Assembly: GCA_016932715.1 (NCBI GenBank)
Contig: JAFGCG010000097.1
Location: 1 to 61,671 of the forward strand
Direction of reading: 5' to 3'
Source: Anaerolineales bacterium
GTDB taxonomy: Bacteria > Chloroflexota > Anaerolineae > Anaerolineales > Villigracilaceae
Length of the DNA stretch: 61,671 nucleotides
The notes below the pieces were generated by a model, which was given only the letters and a program-made list of their open reading frames with translations, was not told where the DNA came from and did no database searches. The translations under genes and the position numbers were made by a program. Below, piece after piece: positions 44,503 to 53,600 of the stretch. Numbering within the stretch: the stretch's first letter is position 1; every line of letters starts with the position of its first letter.

Positions 44503-46107
44503 CTATGGGGCGGCGGAAAATGTCGGAACAATTCCTTTTACCAGCGAGATCACCTGCCAGTAGTCCGCAGGGGCATCCGTACCTCCGTCCACACCCTTGA
44601 CCGTTTTTTCCTGGCCTTCATGCACCACGGTGAGATAATATCCATAGCATTGACCACAAGGAGTATGCCAGGTGTCATACATCTCATCTGTAAACCAGCC
44701 ATAATTACTGATCCCCGCGAGCAGGTTATTCACGTCGTCAGGCGAGGCCTGTTTCTCTATCTTGTTGACACCATCATCGCCGACGATGCGTCCATCCGGA
44801 TAAATTGCATAGAGCTCATCAATGCACCGGGGACCGCCGTTGCGCTCATAAGCAATCACAGCCCCATCCGCGATCAAGCTCGCCGCCTGTTCCTGCCGAT
44901 AAGGCTTCAGCTCGCAGCCCCGGCTTTCGGCCGTGGCGACCGGCTGGTCCCCTTTCGGGATCAGGTTGACCGCCAGGATCGCGATCAGAGCGACCACAGC
45001 AAACGCGCCGCCGCCGAACAGCATTCGTCGTCGCAGCTGTGTACTTGCCAATACCGGAACCTTGGTCTCTTTCGTCCGCAGTTGTTTGGCTTTCCGGGCG
45101 ATTAGAATGCTCTGGACACCAATGAAGATAAACGTCAGCACGCCGATGACGATGCGCGACCACCAGGAGCTCAACGATCCATTGAATTGGATGAGAACCT
45201 GGGTAATGCCGAGGATGAGCACGCCAAACAATGTGCCAAACATATAACCTTCCCCACCGGTCAGCATCGTACCGCCGATCACGACAGAAGCGATGACATC
45301 CAACTCAAAGCCTTGTGCGTACAAGCCATGCCCGGACGAAACGAAGATGCCCCAGGCGATGCCTGCCAATGCCGAGCAAAAGCCGTTGAAGGTATACACC
45401 AGCATTTTGGTTCGATCCACCGGCAGACCCATCAGGCGCGCGGATTGTTCGTTGGCTCCGTTGTAGCCTCCGATGGCATAGATGGTCCGACCGAAGCGCG
45501 TAAAGTGCGCGACAAAAATCGCCACAATGAAGAGGGTAAATGCAACCACCACAGGGATGGATATGAACGGTGGGTTACTGCCCTGCCACCAGGCGATCTC
45601 AGCCAGGCCAGGGATCAGGATCCTGGTCTGGCCGAGGAGGCGAAACCCGACATTGTCAATGGCGATGGCATCATCGCTGATAAAGAAGCACATGCCGCGC
45701 GCAAACCACATCCCTGCCAGGGTAGCGATAAACGGCTGCACCTTCAGATAAGTAATGAAGCCGCCCATTGTGGCACCCAAAGCCATACCCATCAGCAGCA
45801 TCAGGACGATCACCAGCCAGGCGTTCCAGCCTTCGCGCAGCAGCGCCGCCGCGGCGACGGTCGTCAGAGCGATCACACCACTCACCGAAAGATCGATGCC
45901 TCCTGAAATAATGACGAAGGTCATTCCTATCGCACTGATCAATAAAAAGGTGTTGCTGCGGAAAATATTGAGAAAAACCTGCACATCCCGCATACCCGGG
46001 TAGAAGATTGCTCCAACCCCATAGGCTGCAAAAGCCAGCAGGGCGGTCGAGGCAAGCGGGATGAACCTCTGATTTTTGGAAAGAAAGGCGCTTATCTTCT
46101 TAATCAT
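44503..46107 (-). CDS. CUT2 sugar permease (YjfF-like) fused to an extra C-terminal extracytoplasmic domain
   Basis: The 534-residue product has two parts. Residues 1-335 are a YjfF-like CUT2 permease (SGGIDLSVSGVIALTT, FGRTIYAIGGYNGANEQSARLMGLP, GGTMLTGGEGYMFGTLFGVLI). About 25 residues later a further membrane span (residues about 363-381, LFGGGAFAVVALIAILAVNL) leads to a domain of about 150 residues with Cys-containing motifs RCIDELYAIYPDGRIV and PCGQCYGYYLTVV, somewhat like DUF6438. Ordinary YjfF ends near residue 330. The ATG at 46107, two bases after the upstream permease stop, is right; a longer frame upstream is spurious. The reading frame is continuous, so this is a true fusion unless the assembly is wrong. 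Confidence 0.85.
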   Translation of the reverse strand: MIKKISAFLSKNQRFIPLASTALLAFAAYGVGAIFYPGMRDVQVFLNIFRSNTFLLISAIGMTFVIISGGIDLSVSGVIALTTVAAAALLREGWNAWLVIVLMLLMGMALGATMGGFITYLKVQPFIATLAGMWFARGMCFFISDDAIAIDNVGFRLLGQTRILIPGLAEIAWWQGSNPPFISIPVVVAFTLFIVAIFVAHFTRFGRTIYAIGGYNGANEQSARLMGLPVDRTKMLVYTFNGFCSALAGIAWGIFVSSGHGLYAQGFELDVIASVVIGGTMLTGGEGYMFGTLFGVLILGITQVLIQFNGSLSSWWSRIVIGVLTFIFIGVQSILIARKAKQLRTKETKVPVLASTQLRRRMLFGGGAFAVVALIAILAVNLIPKGDQPVATAESRGCELKPYRQEQAASLIADGAVIAYERNGGPRCIDELYAIYPDGRIVGDDGVNKIEKQASPDDVNNLLAGISNYGWFTDEMYDTWHTPCGQCYGYYLTVVHEGQEKTVKGVDGGTDAPADYWQVISLVKGIVPTFSAAP

Positions 46108-46109
46108 GG

Positions 46110-47186
46110 TTACGCTTCCTTCTGCGTTGTAAGCTTCCGAACAAGAACCTTGACTTGTTCCGAATACAGGAGGATCACGAAGATGACCACTACACTCTTG
46201 ATTGCCTGCAGGGCAAACGCCGGCACGCCGAAGGCATACATGGAGGTGGTGATCGCCTGGATGATCAACACCCCGATCAGGCTGGCGAGCAGCGAAAACC
46301 GGCCGCCCGACATGAGCGTACCGCCGATCACCACCGCCAGGATGGCATCCAGTTCGAGGGTTTGGCCAAGGTTGAAGGCATCCGAGGTTTTGATGTTGGA
46401 ACTGGCAACCAGACCGGCGATCCCGGCGCATAGGCCACAGAAGGCGTAGGCGAGCAGCTTGACCTTCTTTTCATCGATCCCGCTGAAATAACTGGAGCGA
46501 AAATTGATACCCACCGATTCGATGAACAGCCCGATCGCCGTCCTGCGCGTCAGGAGCCAGGCAAGCGCGTACACAAACGCAACCAGATACAATGAAAATG
46601 GCAGGACGATCCAGCCCTGTCCGATAAATGCATAAGGCTGATAAAAAATCTGAATTCTCACCCCGTTCGTGATCAACTGGGCGATCCCGCGGCCGGCGAT
46701 CATCAGGATCAACGTCGCAACCATGGGTTGGATGCGGATGTAGGCAACCAGCAATCCATTCCACAGGCCGCAGAGGATCGAAACAAGCAGCGTGACCAGC
46801 AGGACGACCCAGAGCGGCTGGTAGGTGAAATTCGGATCGTTGATTAACTTCATCAGGTTCGGCGGCAGTTCCGTCGCCAGGACGTATGGGTTCATCAAAA
46901 GGGCCGCGACCGAGGCTGCGATCGCCATGACAGCCCCCACCGAGAGATCGATCCCCCCGGTGGCGATCACCAGGGTCATGCCAATCGCCAGCAGCATGAC
47001 CACGGAAGCGTTTCGGAAAATGTCGACCAGGCTCCCATATAAATTGCCATTCCTGATTTGAATATTAAAAAAACCTGGCACGGTGATCAGATCGAATAAC
47101 AGGATGATCGCCAGGGCAAGCAACGGAAAGAACAGCTTGCTCTGTTCAGCCTTTCTCCAGATTCCTGAGAGTTTGGATCGCATCAT
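46110..47186 (-). CDS. CUT2 sugar ABC transporter permease (YtfT-like)
   Basis: The 358-residue permease has about ten spans, the ATGGIDLSVGAVMAIAASVAALL motif near residue 70, and the GTLMSGGRFSLLASLIGVLIIQAI region near the C-terminus. It resembles YtfT of the galactofuranose/arabinofuranose system, which works with YjfF as a heteromer. The start at 47186 overlaps the ATPase stop by four bases (ATGA) and has AGGTGA upstream. With araBDA downstream, L-arabinose in furanose form is a likely substrate. Confidence 0.9.
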   Translation of the reverse strand: MMRSKLSGIWRKAEQSKLFFPLLALAIILLFDLITVPGFFNIQIRNGNLYGSLVDIFRNASVVMLLAIGMTLVIATGGIDLSVGAVMAIAASVAALLMNPYVLATELPPNLMKLINDPNFTYQPLWVVLLVTLLVSILCGLWNGLLVAYIRIQPMVATLILMIAGRGIAQLITNGVRIQIFYQPYAFIGQGWIVLPFSLYLVAFVYALAWLLTRRTAIGLFIESVGINFRSSYFSGIDEKKVKLLAYAFCGLCAGIAGLVASSNIKTSDAFNLGQTLELDAILAVVIGGTLMSGGRFSLLASLIGVLIIQAITTSMYAFGVPAFALQAIKSVVVIFVILLYSEQVKVLVRKLTTQKEA

Positions 47187-48709
47187 GATTCACCTGCCAT
47201 GGATTGCATAACTACCTGCTCGTCGACTTCGCTGCCAAATTCAGCCACTTTCTTCCGGTCAGATAAGACCGCGATGCGGTGGCTGCAGCGCATGACCTCT
47301 TCCAGTTCCGAGGAAATAAAAATACAGGCTTTGCCCTCTTCCGCCAATGAAAGCACCAATTTTTGAATTTCCGCCTTTGTCCCCACATCGATACCGCGCG
47401 TGGGTTCATCCAGGATCAGGATCTGCGGATTTGTCGCCAGCCAGCGCGCCAGGATCACTTTTTGCTGATTGCCGCCGCTCAGGTTCTTGACCGGCTGATC
47501 GGGCGAGGGTGTAGCAATCTCCAGCATCTGGATGTATTTCTCCGCAATCTCGTATTGTTTCTGGCTGCTCAAATGTTTGAACCAGCCCTGCCCGGCCTGT
47601 AAAGCCAGGATGATGTTCTCTCGGACTGTCAAATCATCCACGATGCCTGTGGCTTTTCGATCTTCAGGGGAAAGGACAAGTCCTCGCATAATCGAGTCGT
47701 AAGGAGAAAACTTCTCAACCTTTTTTCCTGCAATTGTGAGCGTGCCGCTATCCGGTGTTTCCAGCCCAAACAACAGGCCTACCGTTTCCGTACGCCCGGA
47801 ACCCATCAGCCCGGCCAGGCCAAGCACTTCGCCGGCATGCAGGTCCAGGTCAAGAGGTTCCACCTCGCCGGTCTGGCCGAACTCTCTTGCCTCGAGCACC
47901 TTCTCTTTGCTGATGTGCTTGCTTGTTTCCACTTTGGTCTTTGACATCTCATCAAGCACAGTCAGGGTCCTGCCGATCATTTTTGTGATCAATTCCATGC
48001 GCGGCAGGGCGACAGTTTCATACGTGCCCACCAGCCTCCCATTCCGAATGACCGTGATACGATCGGAGATCTGATAGACCTGGTCGATGAAATGGGTGAT
48101 AAAAATGATCCCTACACCCTCACCCTTCAGTTTGCGCATGACGGTGAAAAGCTGCTCGGTCTCATGGATGGATAAACTGGAGGTAGGCTCGTCGAGGATC
48201 AGGAGTTTCGCAGATTCAATTTCGAGTGCGCGCGCGATCGCCACCATCTGCTGGATGGCAACGGAATAGGAACCGAGCGTCTGCGTGACATCGATGTCCA
48301 TCTCGAGCACTCGCAGCAGGATTTCCCTGGCCTGGGCATTCAGTTTCTTCCAATCGATCCTGCCAAACTTCATGGGTTCACGACCGATCAGAATATTCTC
48401 TGCCACAGTCAAATTGGGACAGAGATTGATTTCCTGATATACCGTGCTAATGCCCAGCGATTGAGCATGTTGCGGCGATCTCACATGAACTTCCCTGCCT
48501 GCCAGGGTGATAACTCCATCATCAGGTTTCTCGACCCCGGTCAAGACTTTGATCAGTGTTGATTTTCCTGCTCCATTGCCTCCCATCAGGGCATGGATCT
48601 CGCCATATCTCAGGTCGAAATCAACATTCTCAAGCGCCTGGACTCCGGGGAATGCTTTGGTCATTCCCCGCATCGCCACAAGAAGGTCATTGGTATTTTT
48701 ATCTGACAT
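47183..48709 (-). CDS. CUT2 sugar ABC transporter ATP-binding protein (YtfR-like)
   Basis: The 508-residue tandem ATPase has Walker A GGNGAGKSTLIKVLTGVEKPDDG near residue 40, signature YSVAIQQMVAIARALE, and Walker B LLILDEPTSSLS. The second domain has the degenerate Walker A GLMGSGRTETVGLLFG and intact SGGNQQKVILARWL plus LILDEPTRGIDVG. The MGGNGAGK variant and neighbours match YtfR. Translation probably begins at the ATG at 48709; the other at 48718 is three codons earlier. An 11-bp hairpin lies 26 bases upstream. Confidence 0.92.
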   Translation of the reverse strand: MSDKNTNDLLVAMRGMTKAFPGVQALENVDFDLRYGEIHALMGGNGAGKSTLIKVLTGVEKPDDGVITLAGREVHVRSPQHAQSLGISTVYQEINLCPNLTVAENILIGREPMKFGRIDWKKLNAQAREILLRVLEMDIDVTQTLGSYSVAIQQMVAIARALEIESAKLLILDEPTSSLSIHETEQLFTVMRKLKGEGVGIIFITHFIDQVYQISDRITVIRNGRLVGTYETVALPRMELITKMIGRTLTVLDEMSKTKVETSKHISKEKVLEAREFGQTGEVEPLDLDLHAGEVLGLAGLMGSGRTETVGLLFGLETPDSGTLTIAGKKVEKFSPYDSIMRGLVLSPEDRKATGIVDDLTVRENIILALQAGQGWFKHLSSQKQYEIAEKYIQMLEIATPSPDQPVKNLSGGNQQKVILARWLATNPQILILDEPTRGIDVGTKAEIQKLVLSLAEEGKACIFISSELEEVMRCSHRIAVLSDRKKVAEFGSEVDEQVVMQSMAGES

Positions 48710-48734
48710 GCTAACCATCCAGCTCTGGGGATTG

Positions 48735-48761
48735 GAGGAGCGGCGTCAAACGCCGCTCCTC
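48735..48761 (-). terminator. hairpin between binding protein and ATPase of the arabinose importer
   Basis: Perfect 11-bp stem GAGGAGCGGCG/CGCCGCTCCTC with a 5-base loop. Next to it 48779-48787 TTTCTAAGA and 48817-48825 TCTTAGAAA form a second, larger inverted repeat. No T-tract follows on the minus strand. Probably sets the binding protein to transporter ratio. Confidence 0.6.
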
Positions 48762-48834
48762 TTCAGCTTTCTGACGATTTCTAAGAGGAGACTTCCGGAG
48801 GACTTGCAAAGTCATCTTAGAAACTTCGTGCTCT

Positions 48835-49827
48835 TTAATACTTGCGCCCGTCGGTGACCGTTTGCAGGTTCGGGTCATCAGAGCGGAAGACACCCTCTTG
48901 GGAAGGAACCCACTTCGGCAGTGTTTCACCGTTGGCAGCCTTGAGAGCGGCTTCGTAGACCTGCGGGGCAAGCAGCGGGTTGCATTCCACGGTCACATTC
49001 AAATCACCGGCCAGCATGGCCTTGAAGGCACCGGCGGTAGCATCCACCGAAAGGATCTTGACATCCACACCAGGTGTGAGACCGGCTTCCTTGAGCGCTT
49101 CGATGGCGCCCAGGCCCATCTCGTCGTTCTGTGCAAAGATGCCCTGGACGTCCTGAGTTTCCTTCAACCAGGCCTCTGTCACCTGCTTGCCTTCGGTAAT
49201 GCTCCAGTTGGCGGTCTGGCTCTTGGTGACCTCGATGCCACAGGCACCCATCTTTTCGCGGAAGCCCTGGCCACGATCCTTGGCAGCGGAAGAACCTACG
49301 TTGCCGACCAGCTCCCAGACGTTCTTGCCTTCCATGCCTTCCAGCAGCTTGCACATCTCATCTGCGGATTTACGGCCTTCCTCAGCGAAGTCGGAGCCGA
49401 TGTAGGTGGCATACAGGTCTTCGGAAGCATCGATGCGGCGATCTTCAATCACAACGATTTTGCCGGCATCCTTGGCTTGCTTGAGTACATCCTCCCAGCC
49501 GGTTGTCTCGAGCGCGGCCAGGACGATGACATTGACCTCGGGGTCCTGAATGAACTGGTTGAAACCCGCAACCTGCTTGGCAAGATCATTCTGAGAATCA
49601 TAGAACTTAAGCTTGAGTCCTAATTGATCCGCAGTTTCCTTGAAGGAAGCCGTGTTGGCAGCGCGCCAACCGCCCTCGGAACCGGTCTGGAGGAAGCCAA
49701 CCACCAGATCCTTGTACTCACAGTTGGGTGCGCACTTGAGCCCGGCTTTTGGAGCGGCCGGTTGACAAGCTGGCAGGATCATAGCGACAACTGCGATCAA
49801 TACTACGAGTGTTTTGAAGCGAAACAT
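48835..49827 (-). CDS. CUT2 sugar-binding lipoprotein (YtfQ-like, galactofuranose/arabinofuranose type)
   Basis: The 330-residue protein has a signal peptide (FRFKTLVVLIAVVAMILPACQPA, lipobox LPAC, Cys21) and a periplasmic-binding fold: VVGFLQTGSEGGWRAANTASFKETADQLG, typical of YtfQ (the SEGGWRAANT motif), KLKFYDSQNDLAKQ, and FIQDPEVNVIVLAALETTGWEDVL. It delivers furanose sugars to the YtfR/YtfT/YjfF-like proteins. The leader to the lacI stop is 190 bases and contains a conserved non-coding element and an orphan AAGGAGGTG. Confidence 0.93.
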   Translation of the reverse strand: MFRFKTLVVLIAVVAMILPACQPAAPKAGLKCAPNCEYKDLVVGFLQTGSEGGWRAANTASFKETADQLGLKLKFYDSQNDLAKQVAGFNQFIQDPEVNVIVLAALETTGWEDVLKQAKDAGKIVVIEDRRIDASEDLYATYIGSDFAEEGRKSADEMCKLLEGMEGKNVWELVGNVGSSAAKDRGQGFREKMGACGIEVTKSQTANWSITEGKQVTEAWLKETQDVQGIFAQNDEMGLGAIEALKEAGLTPGVDVKILSVDATAGAFKAMLAGDLNVTVECNPLLAPQVYEAALKAANGETLPKWVPSQEGVFRSDDPNLQTVTDGRKY

Positions 49828-49926
49828 GATCTTCTCTCCTTATTAGTAGTGGTTCTCCTTGTGGAGATGCGTACGTTATAATGCGGTTGTGCGGAGGTTC
49901 TCTTGGTCTTCAAGAGGCCAAATGCA

Positions 49927-49960
49927 CACCCGGAGCGCTTGCCTGGAGACGCCAATCGAT
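49927..49960 (-). promoter_or_regulatory. conserved leader element, copy A
   Basis: On the plus strand CACCCGG, AGC, TGC, AGACGCCA and CGAT occur in order, matched by 55781-55816. The nearby arms GCGCTTGCCT (49935-49944) and AGGCAAGTGC (49961-49970) can pair with one G-U. It sits in the leader between a LacI gene and a sugar-binding-protein gene. Possible RNA element or shared ancestry of paralogous leaders. Confidence 0.45.
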
Positions 49961-50003
49961 AGGCAAGTGCTTCTCTGCTTAATTTTTATTTCTTTGATCC
50001 ATT

Positions 50004-50012
50004 CACCTCCTT
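50004..50012 (-). promoter_or_regulatory. orphan Shine-Dalgarno-like AAGGAGGTG in leader of arabinose-importer gene
   Basis: 177-185 bases before the binding-protein start and 5-13 bases past the lacI stop. An ATG begins one base after it (frame MDQRNKN), which is too close for efficient initiation. Confidence 0.45.
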
Positions 50013-50017
50013 CATCT

Positions 50018-51064
50018 TCATGCCTTAAGTGAACGCAATGAACTCTGTCGTACAACTAACATGGGAGCAAGCTTAATGGACTTCGGTTCAGGGGGAGCCA
50101 ATCCCTCCCAACCTGATTCGATCATATTGATGGTTTCCTCCACCGCGACCTTGCCCACAACATGTTGATCCTGCTGGATCGTTGTCAGGGGAGGATAAAA
50201 GAAAGCCGATTCGGGGATGTTATCGAAGCCAGCGACACCGAGATCTTCCGGGATCCGCATTCCTTTTTGACATGCCGCCTGGATGACAGCCAGCGCCATT
50301 TGATCGTTTGCAACGAACACAGCATCCATATCAGGATATTGTTCAAAAAGTTTTTCGATCGCAAGCCCGCCACTTGCCGGAGACCAGTTTCCCTCTACAC
50401 AATATACATCGCGCGCTTCGAAATTGGCTTCGTTCAAAGCATCCTTCCAGGCAGCCACACGCTGGCGCGCTTCCCACCAGTCCATGGGACCCGAGATATG
50501 CCCGATCCGCTGATACCCCTGCTCAAGCAGGTGAGCCATCGCGATCCGCCCGCCCAGGTAATTGTCAATGGATACGGTCGAGATATTTTGTTTTGGTTCC
50601 ATTGCCAGATAAACGATGGGGATCTTTAAATCGAGTGATTGTTTATCGACCCAGTTTCTATTTTCCCCGATTTCCGGTACAGCCCAAATGATTCCATCCA
50701 CATGGCGGGAAAGAAGCGCCTGGAAGATCGGCACAACGTCTTCAGTATCATAACGGGGCAGTTCTTTCAGGAGGAGGGAGTAACCGGCCTCTTCGGCGGC
50801 AGAAGTGATGCCGTTCAGCGTGCGAGAGGGACCGATGTGCTTCAAGCCAGCAGTGACGACCCCCAGTGTGTAACTGCGTTGCTGGATCAGGCTGCGCGCC
50901 AGGGCGCTGGGCTGGTAACCTAACTCACTGATCGTCACCAGAATACGCTCGCGCGTCTCAGGAGCCACGTCCGGGCGCTCGTTAATGACCCTGGAAACGG
51001 TCTGGGTGGACACACCGGCAACCTTCGCAACTTGTTTTATCGTGGGGCGCTTGTTGAGATTCAT
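50018..51064 (-). CDS. LacI family transcriptional regulator of the arabinose operon
   Basis: The 348-residue protein has a LacI HTH (RPTIKQVAKVAGVSTQTVSRVINE, residues 6-29), hinge YQPSALARSLIQQRSY, and a sugar-binding domain with HISGPMDWWEARQR near residue 195 and ending LVVRQSSL. It is a close paralogue of the LacI protein at 55933-56976; both share SYTLGVV, HISGP, DMDAVFVANDQMAL and more. The gene is first in a long minus-strand operon through to araA. It is preceded by a strong promoter with a GTTATCG/CGATAAC palindrome at the start site, so it should repress the operon including itself. Confidence 0.9.
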   Translation of the reverse strand: MNLNKRPTIKQVAKVAGVSTQTVSRVINERPDVAPETRERILVTISELGYQPSALARSLIQQRSYTLGVVTAGLKHIGPSRTLNGITSAAEEAGYSLLLKELPRYDTEDVVPIFQALLSRHVDGIIWAVPEIGENRNWVDKQSLDLKIPIVYLAMEPKQNISTVSIDNYLGGRIAMAHLLEQGYQRIGHISGPMDWWEARQRVAAWKDALNEANFEARDVYCVEGNWSPASGGLAIEKLFEQYPDMDAVFVANDQMALAVIQAACQKGMRIPEDLGVAGFDNIPESAFFYPPLTTIQQDQHVVGKVAVEETINMIESGWEGLAPPEPKSIKLAPMLVVRQSSLRSLKA

Positions 51065-51099
51065 GAGAAAAGTGAATTTTTGCGGTGTTTTTCGTTATC

Positions 51100-51117
51100 G
51101 TTATCGGGAACGATAAC
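51100..51117. promoter_or_regulatory. LacI operator GTTATCG-GGAA-CGATAAC
   Basis: Perfect 7-bp arms with a 4-base spacer, directly after the -10 of the lacI promoter. A further CGTTATC half-site abuts on the left. A matching 16-base segment ATGTGAACGATAACGG occurs at 51177-51192 and again at 57117-57132. Confidence 0.8.
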
Positions 51118-51146
51118 ATCATAGCAAATCTTAAGCCAATTGTCAA
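51118..51146 (-). promoter_or_regulatory. promoter of lacI-arabinose operon
   Basis: On the minus strand TTGACA (51146-51141), 17 bases, TATGAT (51123-51118): near-consensus. The start site is expected inside the operator at 51100-51117. Confidence 0.85.
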
Positions 51147-51176
51147 GTTAACGTTTTTGCCCCACTGTGACTCTTT

Positions 51177-51192
51177 ATGTGAACGATAACGG
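51177..51192. promoter_or_regulatory. upstream auxiliary LacI site
   Basis: ATGTGAACGATAACGG, identical over 16 bases to 57117-57132. It lies 31 bases upstream of the -35 and could support a repression loop with the operator at 51100-51117, centre distance about 76 bases. Confidence 0.6.
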
Positions 51193-51331
51193 AAATTGAC
51201 AGATTTTACCGACTCCCCGATCCGCTAGAACATTATCTCACTTTGCCACACGATGTATATACCTTTGGATCATCGACGGCGCAATACGCCCATGGACACT
51301 TTCTTTACTTATAAAGGATGGCAGCGATTCG

Positions 51332-52501
51332 CTAGCATTTTGTCCATTTGCCATTCGCTTTGCTGGATTCGATAACACTGTTGACAAAGCGCACGCCCAA
51401 CAGCCCATCCCAGGAATTCGGGAAATAGAGAGCCAGCGGATCTGCTGCCTTTCCTGCTCTGCGGGCACTAATGGCTTCGGCCGCATCGGAATAAAGATTT
51501 GCAAATCCTTCGTGGAACCCCTCGGGGTGACCGGCAACGATCCGGCTGGAACGCGCGGCGAGCGGCAGGGTTCCCGGCCCGTTGGGCGTCCTGTTTTGAG
51601 AGGGATCGCGGAGAGGCTTGAAGGTCAACGCCTGGGGAAACTCCTGCATCCATTCCAAACTGCCCTGGCTGCCACTGACGCGGATACGAAGGCAATTCTC
51701 CACCCCGGCAGCAGCTTGAGTCACCCAGAAACTTCCTCGGGCGCCGTTGTCAAATCGGAGCAGGGCCCCGCCAAAGTCATGGATGAGCCGTCCCGGCACG
51801 ATCGTTCCGATCTCGGCAGCGACTTCCGCCACTTCCAGCCCGGTAACAAAACGAGCGAGATTATGCGCGTGGGTCCCGATGTCACCCATCACCCGGGATG
51901 GCCCGCCGCGGACCGGGTCATATTTCCAGGTAAGCACCTCGGGCATGGGTTTCTGTTCATCGGCTTTTCCGCCCTGCACATATTCCACCTGGACCAAACG
52001 GATCGTTCCCAATTGCCCGTCCGCGACCATCGCTTTTGCCTGGCGAACCATCGGGTAACCGGTGTAATTATGGGTCAGACAAAATATCAAGCCTGATTCC
52101 TGGACCTTTTTATGCAGGGCTTCCGCTTCTTCAAGCGTGTTCGTCATGGGCTTGTCGCAGATCACATCAAAACCGTGTTCCAGTGCAGCCAGCGAATATT
52201 CATAATGGCTGTCGTTCGGCGTCATGATGGAGACCACATCCACGCCATCGTTTCGAGAGGACTCGCGGTCGAGCATTTCCTGAACGCTGGCGTAGGACCG
52301 GTCGGGAGCCAGCCCCAAGTCCAGCCCGGCTTTTTTTGATTTATGAGGATCGGACGAAAGAATGCCAGTGACAATTTCATAACGATCGTCAAGCCTGGCA
52401 GCCTGTCGATGCATTGCGCCGATAAACGAGCCGGGTCCCCCTCCGATGACAGCCAGACGAAGCCGGCGTCCCAGCACTGCTATGACAGGGTTTAATTCCA
52501 T
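51332..52501 (-). CDS. Gfo/Idh/MocA family oxidoreductase
   Basis: The 389-residue protein has a Rossmann N-terminus (RLAVIGGGPGSFIGAMHR) and the Gfo/Idh/MocA signature EHGFDVICDKPMTNTLEEAEAL with the catalytic Lys of the DKP motif near residue 115, plus THNYTGYPMVRQAKAMV. It is an NAD(P)-dependent sugar or cyclitol dehydrogenase. It is last in the minus-strand CUT2 operon 22 bases after the permease stop. This suggests the imported ligand is first oxidised, for example an inositol or sugar derivative, rather than phosphorylated; no kinase is in the operon. Confidence 0.88.
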   Translation of the reverse strand: MELNPVIAVLGRRLRLAVIGGGPGSFIGAMHRQAARLDDRYEIVTGILSSDPHKSKKAGLDLGLAPDRSYASVQEMLDRESSRNDGVDVVSIMTPNDSHYEYSLAALEHGFDVICDKPMTNTLEEAEALHKKVQESGLIFCLTHNYTGYPMVRQAKAMVADGQLGTIRLVQVEYVQGGKADEQKPMPEVLTWKYDPVRGGPSRVMGDIGTHAHNLARFVTGLEVAEVAAEIGTIVPGRLIHDFGGALLRFDNGARGSFWVTQAAAGVENCLRIRVSGSQGSLEWMQEFPQALTFKPLRDPSQNRTPNGPGTLPLAARSSRIVAGHPEGFHEGFANLYSDAAEAISARRAGKAADPLALYFPNSWDGLLGVRFVNSVIESSKANGKWTKC

Positions 52502-52523
52502 GTGTCTTCTCCCATATTGTCGC

Positions 52524-53600
52524 TTAATGCACGTTGTCAGGTTTCATCTCTTCATTGATATTCCTCGAGCGGACAGGGAGAAACCAGCCTCGGACTCGCT
52601 TTGTAAATTGTTCGACATGCCCATCGTTGATAAGGACGTTGAGTACCACAGACGCGCCCATGACAATACCCTCGATCAGCTGTACCCAGTAGCCGCTGAT
52701 GGTGGTAGCCACGATGCCAGCTTCCAGGGAACCAATAATATAAGCGCCGAAAAAAGTACCGATAATGGAACCCAGACCGCCGGCAATCGAGGTGCCGCCA
52801 ATAAAAACGGCTGCCATGGCAGGCAGCAGAAAACCTGCGCCCTGCGTTGGAAAGAAGACATTGATTTCGAGTGTCAGCAGCAATCCCGCGAAGGCCGCGA
52901 TGATGCCGTTGATGGTGAAGAGCCTGATCCGAGTTGCCTCCACATTTATTCCCATGACTCGCGCCACCTCGGCATTGTCGCCGATAAACATGATCTCCTC
53001 ACCGAACTTATGCCGATTCAGGATAAACCACAGGAAGATAGCCAGCCCCGCTGCCCAGAGTGCCTGGTGGGGTACGGGGACCTCTCCAACGTAGATACGC
53101 CCAACGAAGATTGTATGAACGATGTGGGTGGTAACCTCCTTGATATTCAATTGCAGCCCGTTGGCGAGCAGAATTGTGGCTCCATACCAGAAGAATTGCG
53201 CCGCGAGGGTAGCCATGATCGAAGGCACACCGATCTTTGCGACGAGCAAACCGTTGATGTAACCAACCAAAGCGCCACAGGCCAGGGCGAGAACAAAGCC
53301 GGCCCAGGGAGCCCAGGGCGCGTCAAATCTTTTAAAGACCCAGGCAAATACAAATCCGGAAAGTGCAACGACTGCGGGAAAACTCAGGTCCATCTCTCCC
53401 GCAGTGACCACCAGGGTGAGTCCCAGGGCACAGACGAGCACGGGTGGAACCGTCTGCAGGAATGACATGTAGATTCGATATCCCGTAAAAACATTCGGGG
53501 CGGTGATCAGGAACACGGTATAGAGAACCATAAGTACTGCTAATACGGGAAGACCTTCGATTTTCCCAAGAAATTTAAGGAGAGGGGTTACTCGTTTCAT
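52524..53600 (-). CDS. CUT2 sugar ABC transporter permease (system 1)
   Basis: The 358-residue permease has about ten spans, VVTAGEMDLSFPAVVALSGFVFAWVF near residue 65 (an Glu-Met-Asp-Leu-Ser variant of the family GGIDLS motif), EEIMFIGDNAEVARVMGI, and FIGGTSIAGGLGSIIGTFFGA. It shares these variants with the permease at 59347-60384, so the two are paralogues. Its start overlaps the ATPase stop by four bases. Confidence 0.9.
   Translation of the reverse strand: MKRVTPLLKFLGKIEGLPVLAVLMVLYTVFLITAPNVFTGYRIYMSFLQTVPPVLVCALGLTLVVTAGEMDLSFPAVVALSGFVFAWVFKRFDAPWAPWAGFVLALACGALVGYINGLLVAKIGVPSIMATLAAQFFWYGATILLANGLQLNIKEVTTHIVHTIFVGRIYVGEVPVPHQALWAAGLAIFLWFILNRHKFGEEIMFIGDNAEVARVMGINVEATRIRLFTINGIIAAFAGLLLTLEINVFFPTQGAGFLLPAMAAVFIGGTSIAGGLGSIIGTFFGAYIIGSLEAGIVATTISGYWVQLIEGIVMGASVVLNVLINDGHVEQFTKRVRGWFLPVRSRNINEEMKPDNVH

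Noticed and set aside
46108..46431. N-terminal extension of the fused permease (longest frame starts at 46431)
   Set aside because: It lies wholly inside the upstream permease gene in another frame, is rich in Arg/His/Gly without membrane character, and the ATG at 46107 begins a normal YjfF start.
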